A stretch of DNA of 64,000 nucleotides, from the NCBI RefSeq assembly GCF_007097155.1, contig NZ_VJWA01000002.1, positions 434,001 through 498,000 on the forward strand, in the 5' to 3' direction. Under the pieces are notes generated by a model. The model was not told the origin of the DNA, searched no databases, and saw only the letters and a program-made list of their open reading frames with translations. Made by a program: the position numbers and the translations under genes. This document shows, one piece after another, positions 44,472-53,233 of the stretch. Each line of letters starts with the position of its first letter. Positions within the stretch are counted from its first letter, which is position 1. This stretch comes from Glacieibacterium frigidum. Lineage in GTDB: Bacteria; Pseudomonadota; Alphaproteobacteria; Sphingomonadales; Sphingomonadaceae.

Positions 44472-45938
44472 GTGAGTTTGGGTGCGATGCGGAGCGAGAC
44501 GGTGGCACGGACGGCCGGTACGCCGGTGCGGACGGGCCGCTACGACGCGTCCCCCGCGCCGCGCGCCGCCGCCTTGTTCAGTTCCGACCGCCGCGCCGAC
44601 GACGCCGCCGGACCGTCGGCGGTCTGGACGCTGATCCAGTCGGCGCTGCGCGCCGAAATCGGCGACGCGAGCTATGACACTTGGCTGCGCCCGGTCGGCT
44701 TCGTCGGCATCGACGGCGACACCGTGCGACTCGCCGCGCCCAGCCACTTCCTCGCCGACTGGGTGACGTCGAACTTCCTCGAGCGGCTGCGCATCCTGTG
44801 GGGCGCACATCGCCCGGGCATCCGCCACGTCGCGCTGAGCGTCGCCACTGTTACCGCCGCCCCTGCCCTGCCCGACGCGGCGCCCGCGCTGGCGCACCCC
44901 GCCGCCGCGTGCATCGGCCTGCCGCTCGAGCCGCGCTACAGCTTCGAGACCTTTGTCGTCGGCAAGTCGAACGAGCTTGCCTACAACGCCGCGCGGACGC
45001 TGGCGGAGGGCGGGCCGATCAGCTTCAACCCGCTGTTCCTCCACGGCACCACCGGGCTGGGGAAGACCCACCTGATGCACGCGATCGGCGGCGAGCTGCG
45101 CGCGCGCGAGCCCAACGCCAAGGTCGCCTATCTGTCGGCCGAGAAATTCATGGTCGAGTTCCTCGCCGCACTGCGCGCCAAGGACACGATCAGCTTCAAG
45201 CAGCGGCTGCGCTCGGTCGACCTGCTGATGATCGACGACGTCCAGTTCATCGCCGGCAAGGAATCGACGCAGGAAGAATTCTTCCACACGATGAACGAGA
45301 TCATCAGCGCCGGTAAGCGCCTGGTGATCACCGCCGACCGGTCCCCGCAGAACCTCGAGGGCATCCAGGAGCGGATCCTCAGCCGCATGGCGTGGGGCCT
45401 CGTCGCCGACATCAACGCGGCAGACTACGAGCTGCGCCTCAACATCCTGCACACCAAGGCGGCCGCGATGCCGGGCAGCGCGGTGCCGCAGGACGTCATC
45501 GAGTTCCTGGCGCGCAAGATCACCTCGAACGTCCGCGAGCTGGAGGGCGCACTCAACCGCGTCGTCGCCTACGCCCGCCTCGTCGGCAAGCCGGTGACGA
45601 TCGACTTCACGCGCGAGACGCTGGCCGACCTGCTGCGCGCGCACGAGAAGAAGGTGACGATCGACGACATCCAGCGTCGCGTCGCCGAGCATTACGGCCT
45701 GAAGCTGGGCGACATGCTGTCGGCCCGTCGCGCGGTCGAAGTCGCGCGGCCGCGCCAGGTCGCGATGTACCTCGCGAAGAAACTTACCCCCCGCTCGCTC
45801 CCCGAGATCGGCCGCCGCTTCGGCGGGCGCGACCACACGACGGTCATGCACGCGGTCAAGCGCATCGACGAACTGCGCGCGAAAGACCCCGAGCTGGACG
45901 GGGATGTGGCGCTGCTGTCGCGGATGCTGGACAGCTGA
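44472..45938 (+). CDS. dnaA: Chromosomal replication initiator
   Basis: 488 residues from GTG 44472. Domain I about residues 50-125 (VWTLIQSALRAEIGDASYDTWLRPV); a proline/alanine linker; AAA+ domain with Walker A HGTTGLGKTH (191-200) and Walker B LLMIDDVQFIAGKESTQEEFFHTMNE; domain IV with GGRDHTTVMHAVKRI for DnaA boxes. Opens the origin. No oriC-like cluster of boxes was seen nearby. Confidence 0.98.
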   Translation: MSLGAMRSETVARTAGTPVRTGRYDASPAPRAAALFSSDRRADDAAGPSAVWTLIQSALRAEIGDASYDTWLRPVGFVGIDGDTVRLAAPSHFLADWVTSNFLERLRILWGAHRPGIRHVALSVATVTAAPALPDAAPALAHPAAACIGLPLEPRYSFETFVVGKSNELAYNAARTLAEGGPISFNPLFLHGTTGLGKTHLMHAIGGELRAREPNAKVAYLSAEKFMVEFLAALRAKDTISFKQRLRSVDLLMIDDVQFIAGKESTQEEFFHTMNEIISAGKRLVITADRSPQNLEGIQERILSRMAWGLVADINAADYELRLNILHTKAAAMPGSAVPQDVIEFLARKITSNVRELEGALNRVVAYARLVGKPVTIDFTRETLADLLRAHEKKVTIDDIQRRVAEHYGLKLGDMLSARRAVEVARPRQVAMYLAKKLTPRSLPEIGRRFGGRDHTTVMHAVKRIDELRAKDPELDGDVALLSRMLDS

Positions 45939-45988
45939 GCGCGGCGCGCGCGGATAGCGAAATTTGCCCTTCGGCGAATCTCGTCTTC

Positions 45989-46067
45989 CGCCGACTCGCG
46001 CGAAAGCCGGCCGGCGGGTCGGCCCCTGCCGAACCCGACCGACGGCGCGGCTTTGCCGCGACGCTGC
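45989..46067 (-). repeat. Dispersed extragenic repeat, copy 2
   Basis: Inverted relative to 18318-18400: GCAGCGTCGCGGCAAAGCC at 46067 reading left, ending GCGCGAGTCGGCG. It lies between dnaA and the DMT transporter gene. Confidence 0.8.
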
Positions 46068-46087
46068 CCTCCCCTATTGCAGGGTCG

Positions 46088-46969
46088 GTGACCCCCGCCA
46101 CCCGTGCCATCCTGTGGATGATCCTGTCGTGCGCCGCCTTCGCCGCGCTGTGGACGTGCATCCGCATCGCCAGTGCCGACCTGCACCCGTTCGCGATCGT
46201 CGTGGCGCGCAACCTGTTCGGGCTGATGTGGCTGACCCCGATGCTGCTCGCCAATCCCGGCCTGCTGCGCCGCGACCGGCTGCCGATCCACCTGCGCCGC
46301 GCCGCGTCGGGCGTCATCGCGACCTTCGCGACCTTCTACGCGGTCGCGCATCTGCCGCTCAGCACGGCGCTGGCGATCAACTATACCGCGCCGCTGTTCG
46401 CGACCATCGGCGCGGTGTTCTTCCTGGGAGAGCGCATCGCGTGGCGGCGCATGGCGGCGCTCGCGGTCGGGTTCACGGGCATGCTGATCGTGCTCCACCC
46501 CGGCACCACGCCGTTCAGCGCGGGGCTGCTCGCGGCGCTCGTCTCGGCGCTGACCACCGCCTTCTCGATCATCGCGATCAAGAAGCTCGTCGGCGCCGAC
46601 GACGCACGCGCGGTCGCGGCGTGGAGCTTCGTGCTGACGCTGGGCCCCTCGCTGGTCATCGCCGCGCCCTTCGCCAGCGTACCGCCGGCGCATGTCTGGC
46701 CCATCCTCGTGCTGCTCGGCGGCTGCGCGGCGCTGGGCCAGTACGCACTGGCGCAGGCCTTCCGCCATGCCGAGGCGAGCGCGATCATGCCCTATGATTT
46801 CGTGCGCTTCGGGCTGATCACCGTGGCGGGCATCGCGCTGTTCGGCGAGGCGGTCGACGCGCGTACGTTGATCGGCGGCGCGGTCATCGTCTCGGCGACG
46901 ATCTACCTCGCGATCCGCGAGAGCGTCGTGGCGCGCAGCCTCAAGCCCAGCGCCTCGCCCGATACGTGA
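46088..46969 (+). CDS. EamA/DMT-family transporter
   Basis: 293 residues from GTG 46088. Ten predicted transmembrane helices in two EamA repeats (MILSCAAFAALWTCIRIAS, VIATFATFYAVAHLPLSTALAINYTAPLFATIGAVFFLGERI; VWPILVLLGGCAALGQYALAQAFRHAEASAIMPYDFVRFGLITVAGIALFGE). Exporter of small metabolites; substrate unknown. A nearby repeat separates it from dnaA. Confidence 0.9.
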   Translation: MTPATRAILWMILSCAAFAALWTCIRIASADLHPFAIVVARNLFGLMWLTPMLLANPGLLRRDRLPIHLRRAASGVIATFATFYAVAHLPLSTALAINYTAPLFATIGAVFFLGERIAWRRMAALAVGFTGMLIVLHPGTTPFSAGLLAALVSALTTAFSIIAIKKLVGADDARAVAAWSFVLTLGPSLVIAAPFASVPPAHVWPILVLLGGCAALGQYALAQAFRHAEASAIMPYDFVRFGLITVAGIALFGEAVDARTLIGGAVIVSATIYLAIRESVVARSLKPSASPDT

Positions 46970-47019
46970 CTTGAAGCCACGCGCGCGCTAGGCATCGGAA
47001 AACCCTGGGGAGAGCGACG

Positions 47020-47799
47020 ATGAAGCTGAGCGGCTGTGCGGCGGTGGTGACGGGCGGGGCATCGGGGCTCGGCGAGGCGACGGCGCGCGCGCTGGCCGCC
47101 GAGGGCGTCAAGGTCGCGATCTTCGACCGTGACGAGACCAAGGGTCCGGCGGTCGCAGACGCCATCGGCGGCGTGTTCTGCAAGGTCGACGTGACGAACG
47201 ACGAATCGGTCGATGCGGGCTTCGCCAAGGCGCGCGAGGCGCACGGGCAGGAGCGGATCCTGATCAACTGCGCGGGCGTCGGCAACGCGGTGAAGACCGC
47301 CAGCCGCGACAAGATCACCGGCGCCGCCAAGCACTTCCCGCTCGATGCGTTCAACATGGTGGTGCAGATCAATCTGATCGGCACGTTCCGCTGCATCGCC
47401 AAGTCGGCGGCGGGGATGCTGAGCCTGGAACCCATGGACGACGGCGAGCGCGGTGCGATCGTGAACACCGCGAGCGTCGCGGGCGAGGACGGGCAGATGG
47501 GCCAGGCGGCCTATTCGGCGTCGAAGGGCGGCGTCATCGGCATGACCCTGCCGATCGCGCGCGACCTGATGAGCGAGGGCATCCGCGTCAACACGATCCT
47601 GCCGGGCATCTTCTCGACCCCGCTGATGAACGCCGCGCCCGACAACGTGAAGGCGGCGCTGGCGGCGTCGGTGCCCTTCCCGAAGCGCCTCGGCCACCCG
47701 CACGAGTACGCGTCGCTGGCACTGGAGATGTGCCGCAATTCCTACTTCAACGGCGAGGATGTCCGGCTGGACGGCGCGATCCGGATGGCGCCGCGTTGA
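47020..47799 (+). CDS. Short-chain dehydrogenase (3-hydroxyacyl-CoA dehydrogenase type 2-like)
   Basis: 259 residues. NAD motif TGGASGLGEATARALA, NCAG, catalytic AYSASKGG with Ser of NTASVAGEDGQMGQ, and FSTPLMNAAPDNVK. The pattern GAKHFPLDAFNMVVQINLIGTFRCIAKSAAGML is like HSD10 enzymes of beta-oxidation. Confidence 0.93.
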   Translation: MKLSGCAAVVTGGASGLGEATARALAAEGVKVAIFDRDETKGPAVADAIGGVFCKVDVTNDESVDAGFAKAREAHGQERILINCAGVGNAVKTASRDKITGAAKHFPLDAFNMVVQINLIGTFRCIAKSAAGMLSLEPMDDGERGAIVNTASVAGEDGQMGQAAYSASKGGVIGMTLPIARDLMSEGIRVNTILPGIFSTPLMNAAPDNVKAALAASVPFPKRLGHPHEYASLALEMCRNSYFNGEDVRLDGAIRMAPR

Positions 47800-48659
47800 T
47801 GCGCGCGGCTCTGCTGCTCGCACTGATCGCCGCGCCCGCGCTGGCGCAGGTGCCGCCCGCCGAGCTGGGGTCGCGCTACGTCCCCGCGCCGTGGTTCATG
47901 CGCGAGCCGGTGATCGCCTCGCAGGGCTATGTCCGCACCGAGGTGCCCGCCAACCGCGCGCGCTTCGGGGTGCGCTTCAGCGCAGTCGAGAAGACCGCCG
48001 CGGAGGCGACCACCGCCGCCACGACCAAGGCCCGCGCCCTCGACCAGGCCCTCGCCGCGCTGGGCATCGAGCGCGTCCGCCTGACCACGACGCTCAACAC
48101 CCGGCCGCTGTACGAACAGTACCGCGAGAAGGACGGCACCCTTGTCGACAACCAGCGCGCCGACAAGATAGACCGCTACGAGGTCACGGTTCAGCTGTAC
48201 GTCACGGTGCGCGACATCGCCGTGCTGGAGCGCGTCTATCGCCTCGCGGTCGCGGCGCGGCCGACGGCGATCGACGGCGTGCAGTTCAACCTCGAGCCCG
48301 ACAATGCCACCAAGACCTGGCTGCAGGGGGAGGCGGCGCGCGATGCCCGCAAGCGGGCGCAACTGTCGGCCGAGGCGGCGGGTGCACGACTCGGCGGCGC
48401 AAAGGTCATCGATCCGTCGGGGGGCGTCTGCGAAACGCAGGTACTTGCGGGCTGGCCGAGCTATGTCGGCAGCAATCAGCCGACCGATGTCGAGGTCAGC
48501 GGCAGCCGTATGATGGCCCCTCCCCCACCCCCACCCCCGCCAGCGCCGCCCCCGCCGCCCTCGCTCCAGCAGCAGGCCGAAAACGTGCAGGTGACGCTGC
48601 AGCCGCCGCTCAGCCAGCTGACCGCCAGCGCCTGCGTGATCTACGCGTTGCTGCCCTGA
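47799..48659 (+). CDS. SIMPL-domain (DUF541) exported protein
   Basis: 286 residues from ATG overlapping the previous stop (TGATG). Signal peptide (LLLALIAAPALAQ), SIMPL domain with ASQGYVRTEVPANRARFGVRFSAVEKTAAEA, YEVTVQLYVTVRDIAVLERVYRLAVAA, then a proline run (APPPPPPPP) and C-terminal strand. Periplasmic; the family is linked to stress. Function not proven. Confidence 0.88.
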   Translation: MRAALLLALIAAPALAQVPPAELGSRYVPAPWFMREPVIASQGYVRTEVPANRARFGVRFSAVEKTAAEATTAATTKARALDQALAALGIERVRLTTTLNTRPLYEQYREKDGTLVDNQRADKIDRYEVTVQLYVTVRDIAVLERVYRLAVAARPTAIDGVQFNLEPDNATKTWLQGEAARDARKRAQLSAEAAGARLGGAKVIDPSGGVCETQVLAGWPSYVGSNQPTDVEVSGSRMMAPPPPPPPPAPPPPPSLQQQAENVQVTLQPPLSQLTASACVIYALLP

Positions 48660-48716
48660 AAGATTGACTTGGGTTAGGTCCCGCGCGAGGCTGGCGCATC
48701 AATCCGGGAGGTCACC

Positions 48717-48899
48717 GTGGCGCACGTGTTCGAGATCACCAAGGACAAGAAGGGCGAGTTCCGCGTCCGCTTCAAGTACAACGCCGAGACGATGTTCACG
48801 ACCGAGGGCTACAGCTCCAAGGCGTCGGCCAAGGCGGCGATCGAGTCGATGAAGAAGAACGGCCCCGGCGCCGAGGTGGTCGACAGCAGCGACGGCTGA
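48717..48899 (+). CDS. DUF1508 (YegP-like) small protein
   Basis: 60 residues from GTG with GGAGGT upstream. FEITKDKKGEFRVRFKYNAETMFTTEGYSSKASAKAAIESMKKNGPGAEVVD matches a YegP unit, which makes a small beta-alpha fold. Confidence 0.88.
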   Translation: MAHVFEITKDKKGEFRVRFKYNAETMFTTEGYSSKASAKAAIESMKKNGPGAEVVDSSDG

Positions 48900-48908
48900 A
48901 CGCGGGCG

Positions 48909-49178
48909 CTAGGCGTCCATCGCCGTCGCCAGCGCGATGTCCTTCGCGGTAATGCCGCCCGCGTCGTGCGTCGTCAGCCGCACTTCGACGCGGTTGTAGA
49001 CGTTCGACCATTCAGGGTGGTGGTCGGCCTTCTCCGCGAGCAGCGCGCCGCGCGTCATCCAGGCGAACGCCCGGGTGAAATCCTCGAAGCGGTAGTTCCG
49101 CTCGATCCCGTCGCCGGCGCGCGTCCAGCCCGGCAGGCCCGCCAGTGCGGCATCGATCTCGGCATCGGTCAGGCGCAT
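48909..49178 (-). CDS. phhB: Pterin-4a-carbinolamine dehydratase
   Basis: 89 residues: [63 protein letters not shown]. The HHPEW catalytic motif is intact. Recycles tetrahydropterin; phenylalanine hydroxylase is not in the window. Confidence 0.94.
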   Translation of the reverse strand: MRLTDAEIDAALAGLPGWTRAGDGIERNYRFEDFTRAFAWMTRGALLAEKADHHPEWSNVYNRVEVRLTTHDAGGITAKDIALATAMDA

Positions 49179-49216
49179 GTCGTGACTCCTCGGGTGCAGC
49201 GGCCTAGTGGCACGCC

Positions 49217-49618
49217 ATGGCCCGCACCGAAACCCTGCCCCCCTCCCTCGCCGACATCGACGCGCTCGCGCAAAGCGCCGTCGAGCGCCTGCCGCCGCTG
49301 TTCCGCGAGCATCTGGCGAGCGTCCTGCTGCGCATCGAGGACTTCCCCGACGCCGACGTGATCGCCGAGATGGAGCTCGAGACCGAGTTCGACATCCTCG
49401 GCCTCTACCAAGGCCGCCACGTCGGCATGAAGGGCGACGAACCGTCGGGCGCGCTGCCCGACATCATCTTCCTCTACCGCCGCCCGCTGCTCGAGGAATG
49501 GTGCGAGAGCGGCGAGAGCCTCGAACACCTCGTCACCCATGTCCTCGTCCACGAGGTCGGCCACCATTTCGGGCTGAGCGACGAGGACATGGAGCGGATC
49601 GAGGCGGCAGCGGGCTAG
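49217..49618 (+). CDS. Minimal zinc metallopeptidase
   Basis: 133 residues with [18 protein letters not shown], the HExxHxxGxxD motif of the metallopeptidase family (DUF1025), preceded by the acidic [12 protein letters not shown] region and [15 protein letters not shown]. Cytosolic, unknown substrate. Its 3' end overlaps the convergent sirtuin gene by four bases. Confidence 0.9.
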   Translation: MARTETLPPSLADIDALAQSAVERLPPLFREHLASVLLRIEDFPDADVIAEMELETEFDILGLYQGRHVGMKGDEPSGALPDIIFLYRRPLLEEWCESGESLEHLVTHVLVHEVGHHFGLSDEDMERIEAAAG

Positions 49619-50313
49619 CCCAGCAGTTCATCCACCCACGCCGGCACCAGGACACTGGCGGGCCCGTGCCGCGCCTCGCCGAACAGCGGCGTCCCCGCCG
49701 ACGGATCGAGATTGAGTTCCAGCGTCGCCGCCCCCGCCCGTCGCGCCTGACTGACGAACCCTGCAGCGGGATACACCGCACCCGAAGTGCCGATCGAGAC
49801 GAACAGGTCGCAGCTCGACAGCGCCGCGTCGATCGCGTCCATGTGGTACGGCATCTCCTCGAACCACACGATGTCGGGCCGCAGGCGCGTGGCCCCGCAG
49901 CGCGGGCACGGCGGACTGTTGCTCAGCGGCGCGTCCCACGGTGACGCCGCCCCGCACGCAGTGCACAGCGCCCGCTTCAGCTCGCCGTGCATGTGCAGAA
50001 GCCGCTTCGATCCCGCGCGGTCGTGGAGGTCGTCGACGTTCTGCGTCACCAGCAGGAACTCGCCCGGCCATTCGGCATCGAGCAGCGCCAGCGCCTCGTG
50101 CGCCGCATTGGGCACGACGCCAGCAAGCGCCGCCCGCCGCATGTCGTAGAAGCCTTGCACCAGCCCCGGGTTGCGCCGGAAACCGCCGGGCGTGCAGACA
50201 TCCTCGATCCGGTGCTGCGCCCACAGCCCGTCGGCGGCGCGGAACGTCTCGATCCCGCTCTCCGCCGAGATACCCGCGCCGGTCAGGACGACGATGTTGC
50301 GTGGGCGGTTCAT
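49615..50313 (-). CDS. cobB: NAD-dependent protein deacylase (sirtuin, CobB-like)
   Basis: 232 residues. GAGISAESGIETFR, TQNVDDLHDRAG with catalytic H109 in HMHGE, zinc Cys 117/120/136/139 (CTAC ... CPRC), and the SIRT5-like YDMR (Y56, R59) that favours acyl-lysine removal of succinyl type. Cytosolic. It starts by ATGA overlap with the 97-residue gene. Confidence 0.94.
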   Translation of the reverse strand: MNRPRNIVVLTGAGISAESGIETFRAADGLWAQHRIEDVCTPGGFRRNPGLVQGFYDMRRAALAGVVPNAAHEALALLDAEWPGEFLLVTQNVDDLHDRAGSKRLLHMHGELKRALCTACGAASPWDAPLSNSPPCPRCGATRLRPDIVWFEEMPYHMDAIDAALSSCDLFVSIGTSGAVYPAAGFVSQARRAGAATLELNLDPSAGTPLFGEARHGPASVLVPAWVDELLG

Positions 50314-50603
50314 GGCGCCGCCTTAGCGCAGGACCGGGACATCCGCCACGCGGCGCTTGCTATTCGCCTGCCTCGCGGTCGGTCTTCGGGAATCTTGGGA
50401 CCGTCTCCGGGGCGAACTGCCGCGCCGGTCCAGCGGCCGTCGTCGGTCGTCGCCGCGCCGGTCACGTTGCGCGAGTCCTTGGGTTCGAGCTCGCCGCCAT
50501 TGCCCTTGTCGGGCGCATCGCCGCTCCAGTGCCCGTCGGGCGTATGCGCCGCGCCCGTCACGTTGCGCGAGTCCTTCGGTTCGAGTTCGCCGCCGGTGGT
50601 CAT
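50310..50603 (-). CDS. Small repeat protein upstream of cobB
   Basis: 97 residues. GGELEPKDSRNVTGAA occurs twice (residues ~4-19 and ~35-50), each followed by a short TTDDGRWTG/TPDGHWSG. The C-terminal ~35 are basic. Probably disordered; no known family. GTGGAG precedes the ATG and the stop overlaps cobB, so the gene is likely real. The matching DNA direct repeats lie at 50461-50498 and 50557-50594. Confidence 0.6.
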   Translation of the reverse strand: MTTGGELEPKDSRNVTGAAHTPDGHWSGDAPDKGNGGELEPKDSRNVTGAATTDDGRWTGAAVRPGDGPKIPEDRPRGRRIASAAWRMSRSCAKAAP

Positions 50604-50689
50604 TTCGGATCTCCACGATACCAGCGCCTTAGGGGGCGCCCTGGGTAATCGCCCCGGACCGCGCCGGGTTCCGGCATCGCGCCTGCAGG

Positions 50690-51166
50690 CTATAGACCCA
50701 GCCTGAAGATCAAGCTGTCGCGGTCGGGAAAATCATAGGCAGCAGGCAGCTCGTCGCGGCCGACGATGCGGTAGCCGCGCCGCTGGTAGAAGGCGTGCGA
50801 CCGCGTCGCGACCGACGGCGTGTCGAGGAAGATCGCGGTGAGGCGCTGCGCCACCGCCCAGGCGAGCGCCTTGTCGTACAGCGCGTGTGCCGCCCCGCCC
50901 GGACCGCGATGATCGCCCCGGACGAACAGCTTCTTGAGGACGCCGCTGTCGCCGTAGCGCATCATCCCGATCGTCCCCACGATGCCGGTGCCGGCCAACG
51001 CGACCCAGAACGCGCCGTCGCGGTAGGCGCGCGCGATATCGAGGAGTTCGGGCTGCTCCTCGATTGGAACGAACAGGCCGACGTCCTCGCGCTGAACCGA
51101 GAGGATGAGCGCCGCGACCTCGGGATCGCGCCCGCCGGCATAGTCGATGATTTCAAATCCAGGCAT
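50690..51166 (-). CDS. GNAT acetyltransferase
   Basis: 158 residues from ATG 51166. Acetyl-CoA loop LKKLFVRGDHRGPGGAAHALYDKAL (R/Q-x2-G-x-G-like), and ATRSHAFYQRRGYRIVGRDELP at the end. Substrate unknown. Last of the ArsR-led operon. Confidence 0.9.
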   Translation of the reverse strand: MPGFEIIDYAGGRDPEVAALILSVQREDVGLFVPIEEQPELLDIARAYRDGAFWVALAGTGIVGTIGMMRYGDSGVLKKLFVRGDHRGPGGAAHALYDKALAWAVAQRLTAIFLDTPSVATRSHAFYQRRGYRIVGRDELPAAYDFPDRDSLIFRLGL

Positions 51167-51183
51167 AGCGCGCCGTCTACAGC

Positions 51184-51687
51184 CTAGAGGTCGATCTTCG
51201 GCAACCGCCGCAGGTCGGTCTCTCCCGTTTCCAGCCACGTGACCGCCTGCGCGACCCGCTGCGCCGCCGTCGGCCCGGTCTTCGCCGACAGGACGAAATG
51301 GCTGAGCGCCCGCTGCTTGCCCGGCGTCAGCGCCGCCCAGCGCTCTCCCGCCACCGCATTGCCCGCAACGGCGCGCGCCAGAAGCGGCGGCACGTCGACC
51401 TCATCCTGGGCGTCGAGGCGGAAGCGGAGTTCGGCGAAGCAGCCCAGCGACAGGCCGGTCGCCTTCAGCAGCGGCTTGCCGAGCATCAAATACCAGCGGC
51501 CGCGCGACGGTTGCCACGCGCCGCTGCACGGATGGTCGTTGAGCTCGCCCGAAATCCTCAGGCGCGGGTGCTCGGCAAACGGCAGCTGTGCCGCGATCTC
51601 CTCGGGCAGCCAGATCACCGTATAGCCATAGGTGCCGAGGTCGTGCCGCTCGACGAGGCCGGTGAAGGCGTAGGGGAAATAGCTCAT
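51184..51687 (-). CDS. DUF1905 + YdeI-type protein
   Basis: 167 residues. DUF1905 barrel (YTVIWLPEEIAAQLPFAEHPRLRISGELNDHPCSGAWQPSRGRWYLMLGKPLLKATGL) and a C-terminal helical YdeI/OmpD-associated tail (RAVAGNAVAGERWAALTPGKQRALSHFVLSAKTGPTAAQRVAQAVTWLETG). Third in the operon. Confidence 0.85.
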   Translation of the reverse strand: MSYFPYAFTGLVERHDLGTYGYTVIWLPEEIAAQLPFAEHPRLRISGELNDHPCSGAWQPSRGRWYLMLGKPLLKATGLSLGCFAELRFRLDAQDEVDVPPLLARAVAGNAVAGERWAALTPGKQRALSHFVLSAKTGPTAAQRVAQAVTWLETGETDLRRLPKIDL

Positions 51688-51696
51688 CGCAGCGGT

Positions 51697-52161
51697 TCAG
51701 ATCAGCGCCTCCAGGCGGACATAGCCCGCCTCCATGCCATGCTCCATGCCCGTCGCGAGCATCATCGTGCGCGTCTCGGCGTCGGGCAGAGTCATGCGCA
51801 TCGTCATCAGCGTGCCGGTGCCGTGGGCTGCGAAGGTCGTGACGATGTGGTTGTCGGGGGTCGGGTCGGGCAAATGCATGCGCTCGACATGGACGATCCG
51901 CTCGAAGGGCGTCAGCTCGACGAACTCGCCGGTCAGGAAGAAGCCCTTGCCGTCCTCGCTGGCCCATTCGTAGCGCAGCCGGCCGCCGGGGCGGGGGTCG
52001 CTGATGCACACCGGCATCGACCAGCCGTCGGGCCCGAGCATCCATTGCTGGATCAGCGCGGGTTCGAGGTGCGCGCGGTAGACGGCCTCGGGTGCTGCTG
52101 CGAAATGCCGGGTGACGACGACGTGCGTGTCGCCCTCGGTCGTGATGTCGAGCTTTGCCAT
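51697..52161 (-). CDS. SRPBCC (AHSA1-like) protein
   Basis: 154 residues. VVVTRHFAAAPEAVYRAHLEPALIQQWMLGPDGWSMPV and EFVELTPFERIVHVERMHLPDPTPDNHIVTTF fit the Aha1/SRPBCC family, often encoded with an ArsR regulator. Likely ligand-binding. Confidence 0.9.
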   Translation of the reverse strand: MAKLDITTEGDTHVVVTRHFAAAPEAVYRAHLEPALIQQWMLGPDGWSMPVCISDPRPGGRLRYEWASEDGKGFFLTGEFVELTPFERIVHVERMHLPDPTPDNHIVTTFAAHGTGTLMTMRMTLPDAETRTMMLATGMEHGMEAGYVRLEALI

Positions 52162-52174
52162 CGTCTGTCCTCTC

Positions 52175-52507
52175 TCAGTTGGGGCGCGGGGCCGCGAGCA
52201 GGGCATCGAGCCGGTCGTAGTTCGCCTCGAGCCCGGCGCGCAGCTGGCGCAGCCAGTCGTCGACCGCGTCGAGCGCCCCGGGGACGAGGCGGCACGGGCG
52301 TTTTGTGCCCTCGATGCGCCGCACGATCAGCCCGGCGCCTTCGAGGACCTTCAGGTGCCGCGACACCGCCGGCTGCGACATCGCGAAGGGCCGGGCGATG
52401 TCCATGACGGTCGCCTCGCCGAGCGCGAGCTGCGCCAGGATCGCCCGGCGCGTCGGGTCGGCGAGGGCGCCGAAGGTGGTGTCGAGTCTAATATCAAACG
52501 ATCTCAT
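52175..52507 (-). CDS. ArsR-family regulator
   Basis: 110 residues from ATG 52507 (MRSFDIRLDTTFGALADPTRRAILAQLALGEATVMDIARPFAMSQPAVSRHLKVLEGAGLIVRR). Winged helix without the metal CVC motif, as usual in SRPBCC-linked regulators. The longer start at 52519 would overlap a promoter -10 box, so I use 52507. Confidence 0.9.
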   Translation of the reverse strand: MRSFDIRLDTTFGALADPTRRAILAQLALGEATVMDIARPFAMSQPAVSRHLKVLEGAGLIVRRIEGTKRPCRLVPGALDAVDDWLRQLRAGLEANYDRLDALLAAPRPN

Positions 52508-52516
52508 TATATAACA

Positions 52517-52545
52517 CATATACTATATATGGGGTCGCAGGTCAA
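52517..52545 (-). promoter_or_regulatory. Promoter of the ArsR operon, near-leaderless
   Basis: TTGACC (52545-52540), 17-base spacer and TATATG (52522-52517) on the minus strand; the expected start lies about three bases from the 52507 ATG. The AT-rich imperfect palindrome over the -10 region could be the operator of the regulator. Confidence 0.5.
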
Positions 52546-52903
52546 GCGGTGTTCGCACCGCCGCCCTACTGGGAGCGCCGCGGACTTCTGACAGCAGGAG
52601 CACTCGTTTTGTAACCCATCATGCGTAACAAGCTTGACAAGTACGTGCTGATTTGGTACATCATGTGACCGGCGTTCTCGCCTCTGATCTTTCTCAGCGT
52701 CATTCGGTGCAGCAACATGTCGCGAAGACCCCGCGCGACTTCGCAAAGGCCGCGCGGGTGTAAAATTCGCTTACTTGTTCATCTTCGCGAAGGCGGGCGA
52801 CACTGACGGCGCTGTGCGTAGGCGTCGCTTCAGTGTGAACTTACGGGGCGCCGATCAGCGTCGGGCACCCGACCGCGTCGCAGATTGCTGCGGGACAAGC
52901 GGC
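52546..52903. other. Intergenic region with a lone promoter-like sequence
   Basis: Nothing recognisable as a protein gene. TTGACA (52634-52639), a 17-base spacer and TACATC (52657-52662) point rightward, but no plus-strand gene begins before 53234. Part of 52786-52800 resembles the GCGAAGGCGGG repeat. Confidence 0.35.
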
Positions 52904-53113
52904 CTATTTCGTCTCGGCCAGCACGTGCGCGACCAGTGCGTTCGCGTGGCCATGACCCATTGCGTGATCGGTCTTCAGCATGGCAACCAGATCCATGTGC
53001 TTGGCCGGCAGCTTGGCACGCACGATCGCCTGCCACTCGGCGATCGGGCGGCCGTACTTCTTCTCGATGGCCGGGAAATATGAGGCAGGCCCCTTGATCG
53101 GCGCATCCGGCAT
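52904..53113 (-). CDS. DUF4287 protein
   Basis: 69 residues: KGPASYFPAIEKKYGRPIAEWQAIVRAKLPAKHMDLVAMLKTDHAMGHGHANALVAHVLAETK, the DUF4287 domain with conserved HGHANALV. Function unknown. Confidence 0.88.
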   Translation of the reverse strand: MPDAPIKGPASYFPAIEKKYGRPIAEWQAIVRAKLPAKHMDLVAMLKTDHAMGHGHANALVAHVLAETK

Positions 53114-53233
53114 GGCGGTGAAACTCCCTCGATCGCCCTTGAAAGCCTAATCGCCCCAAAGTCTTGAGACAAGCCGACGCCACACCGCCCACGCCGATGT
53201 TGCGACGCCGGGCCGACACGTGTCTGATGCGGC

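Noticed and set aside
52507-52746. 79-residue minus-strand frame upstream of ArsR
   Set aside because: No ribosome site or known family; it overlaps the ArsR promoter.
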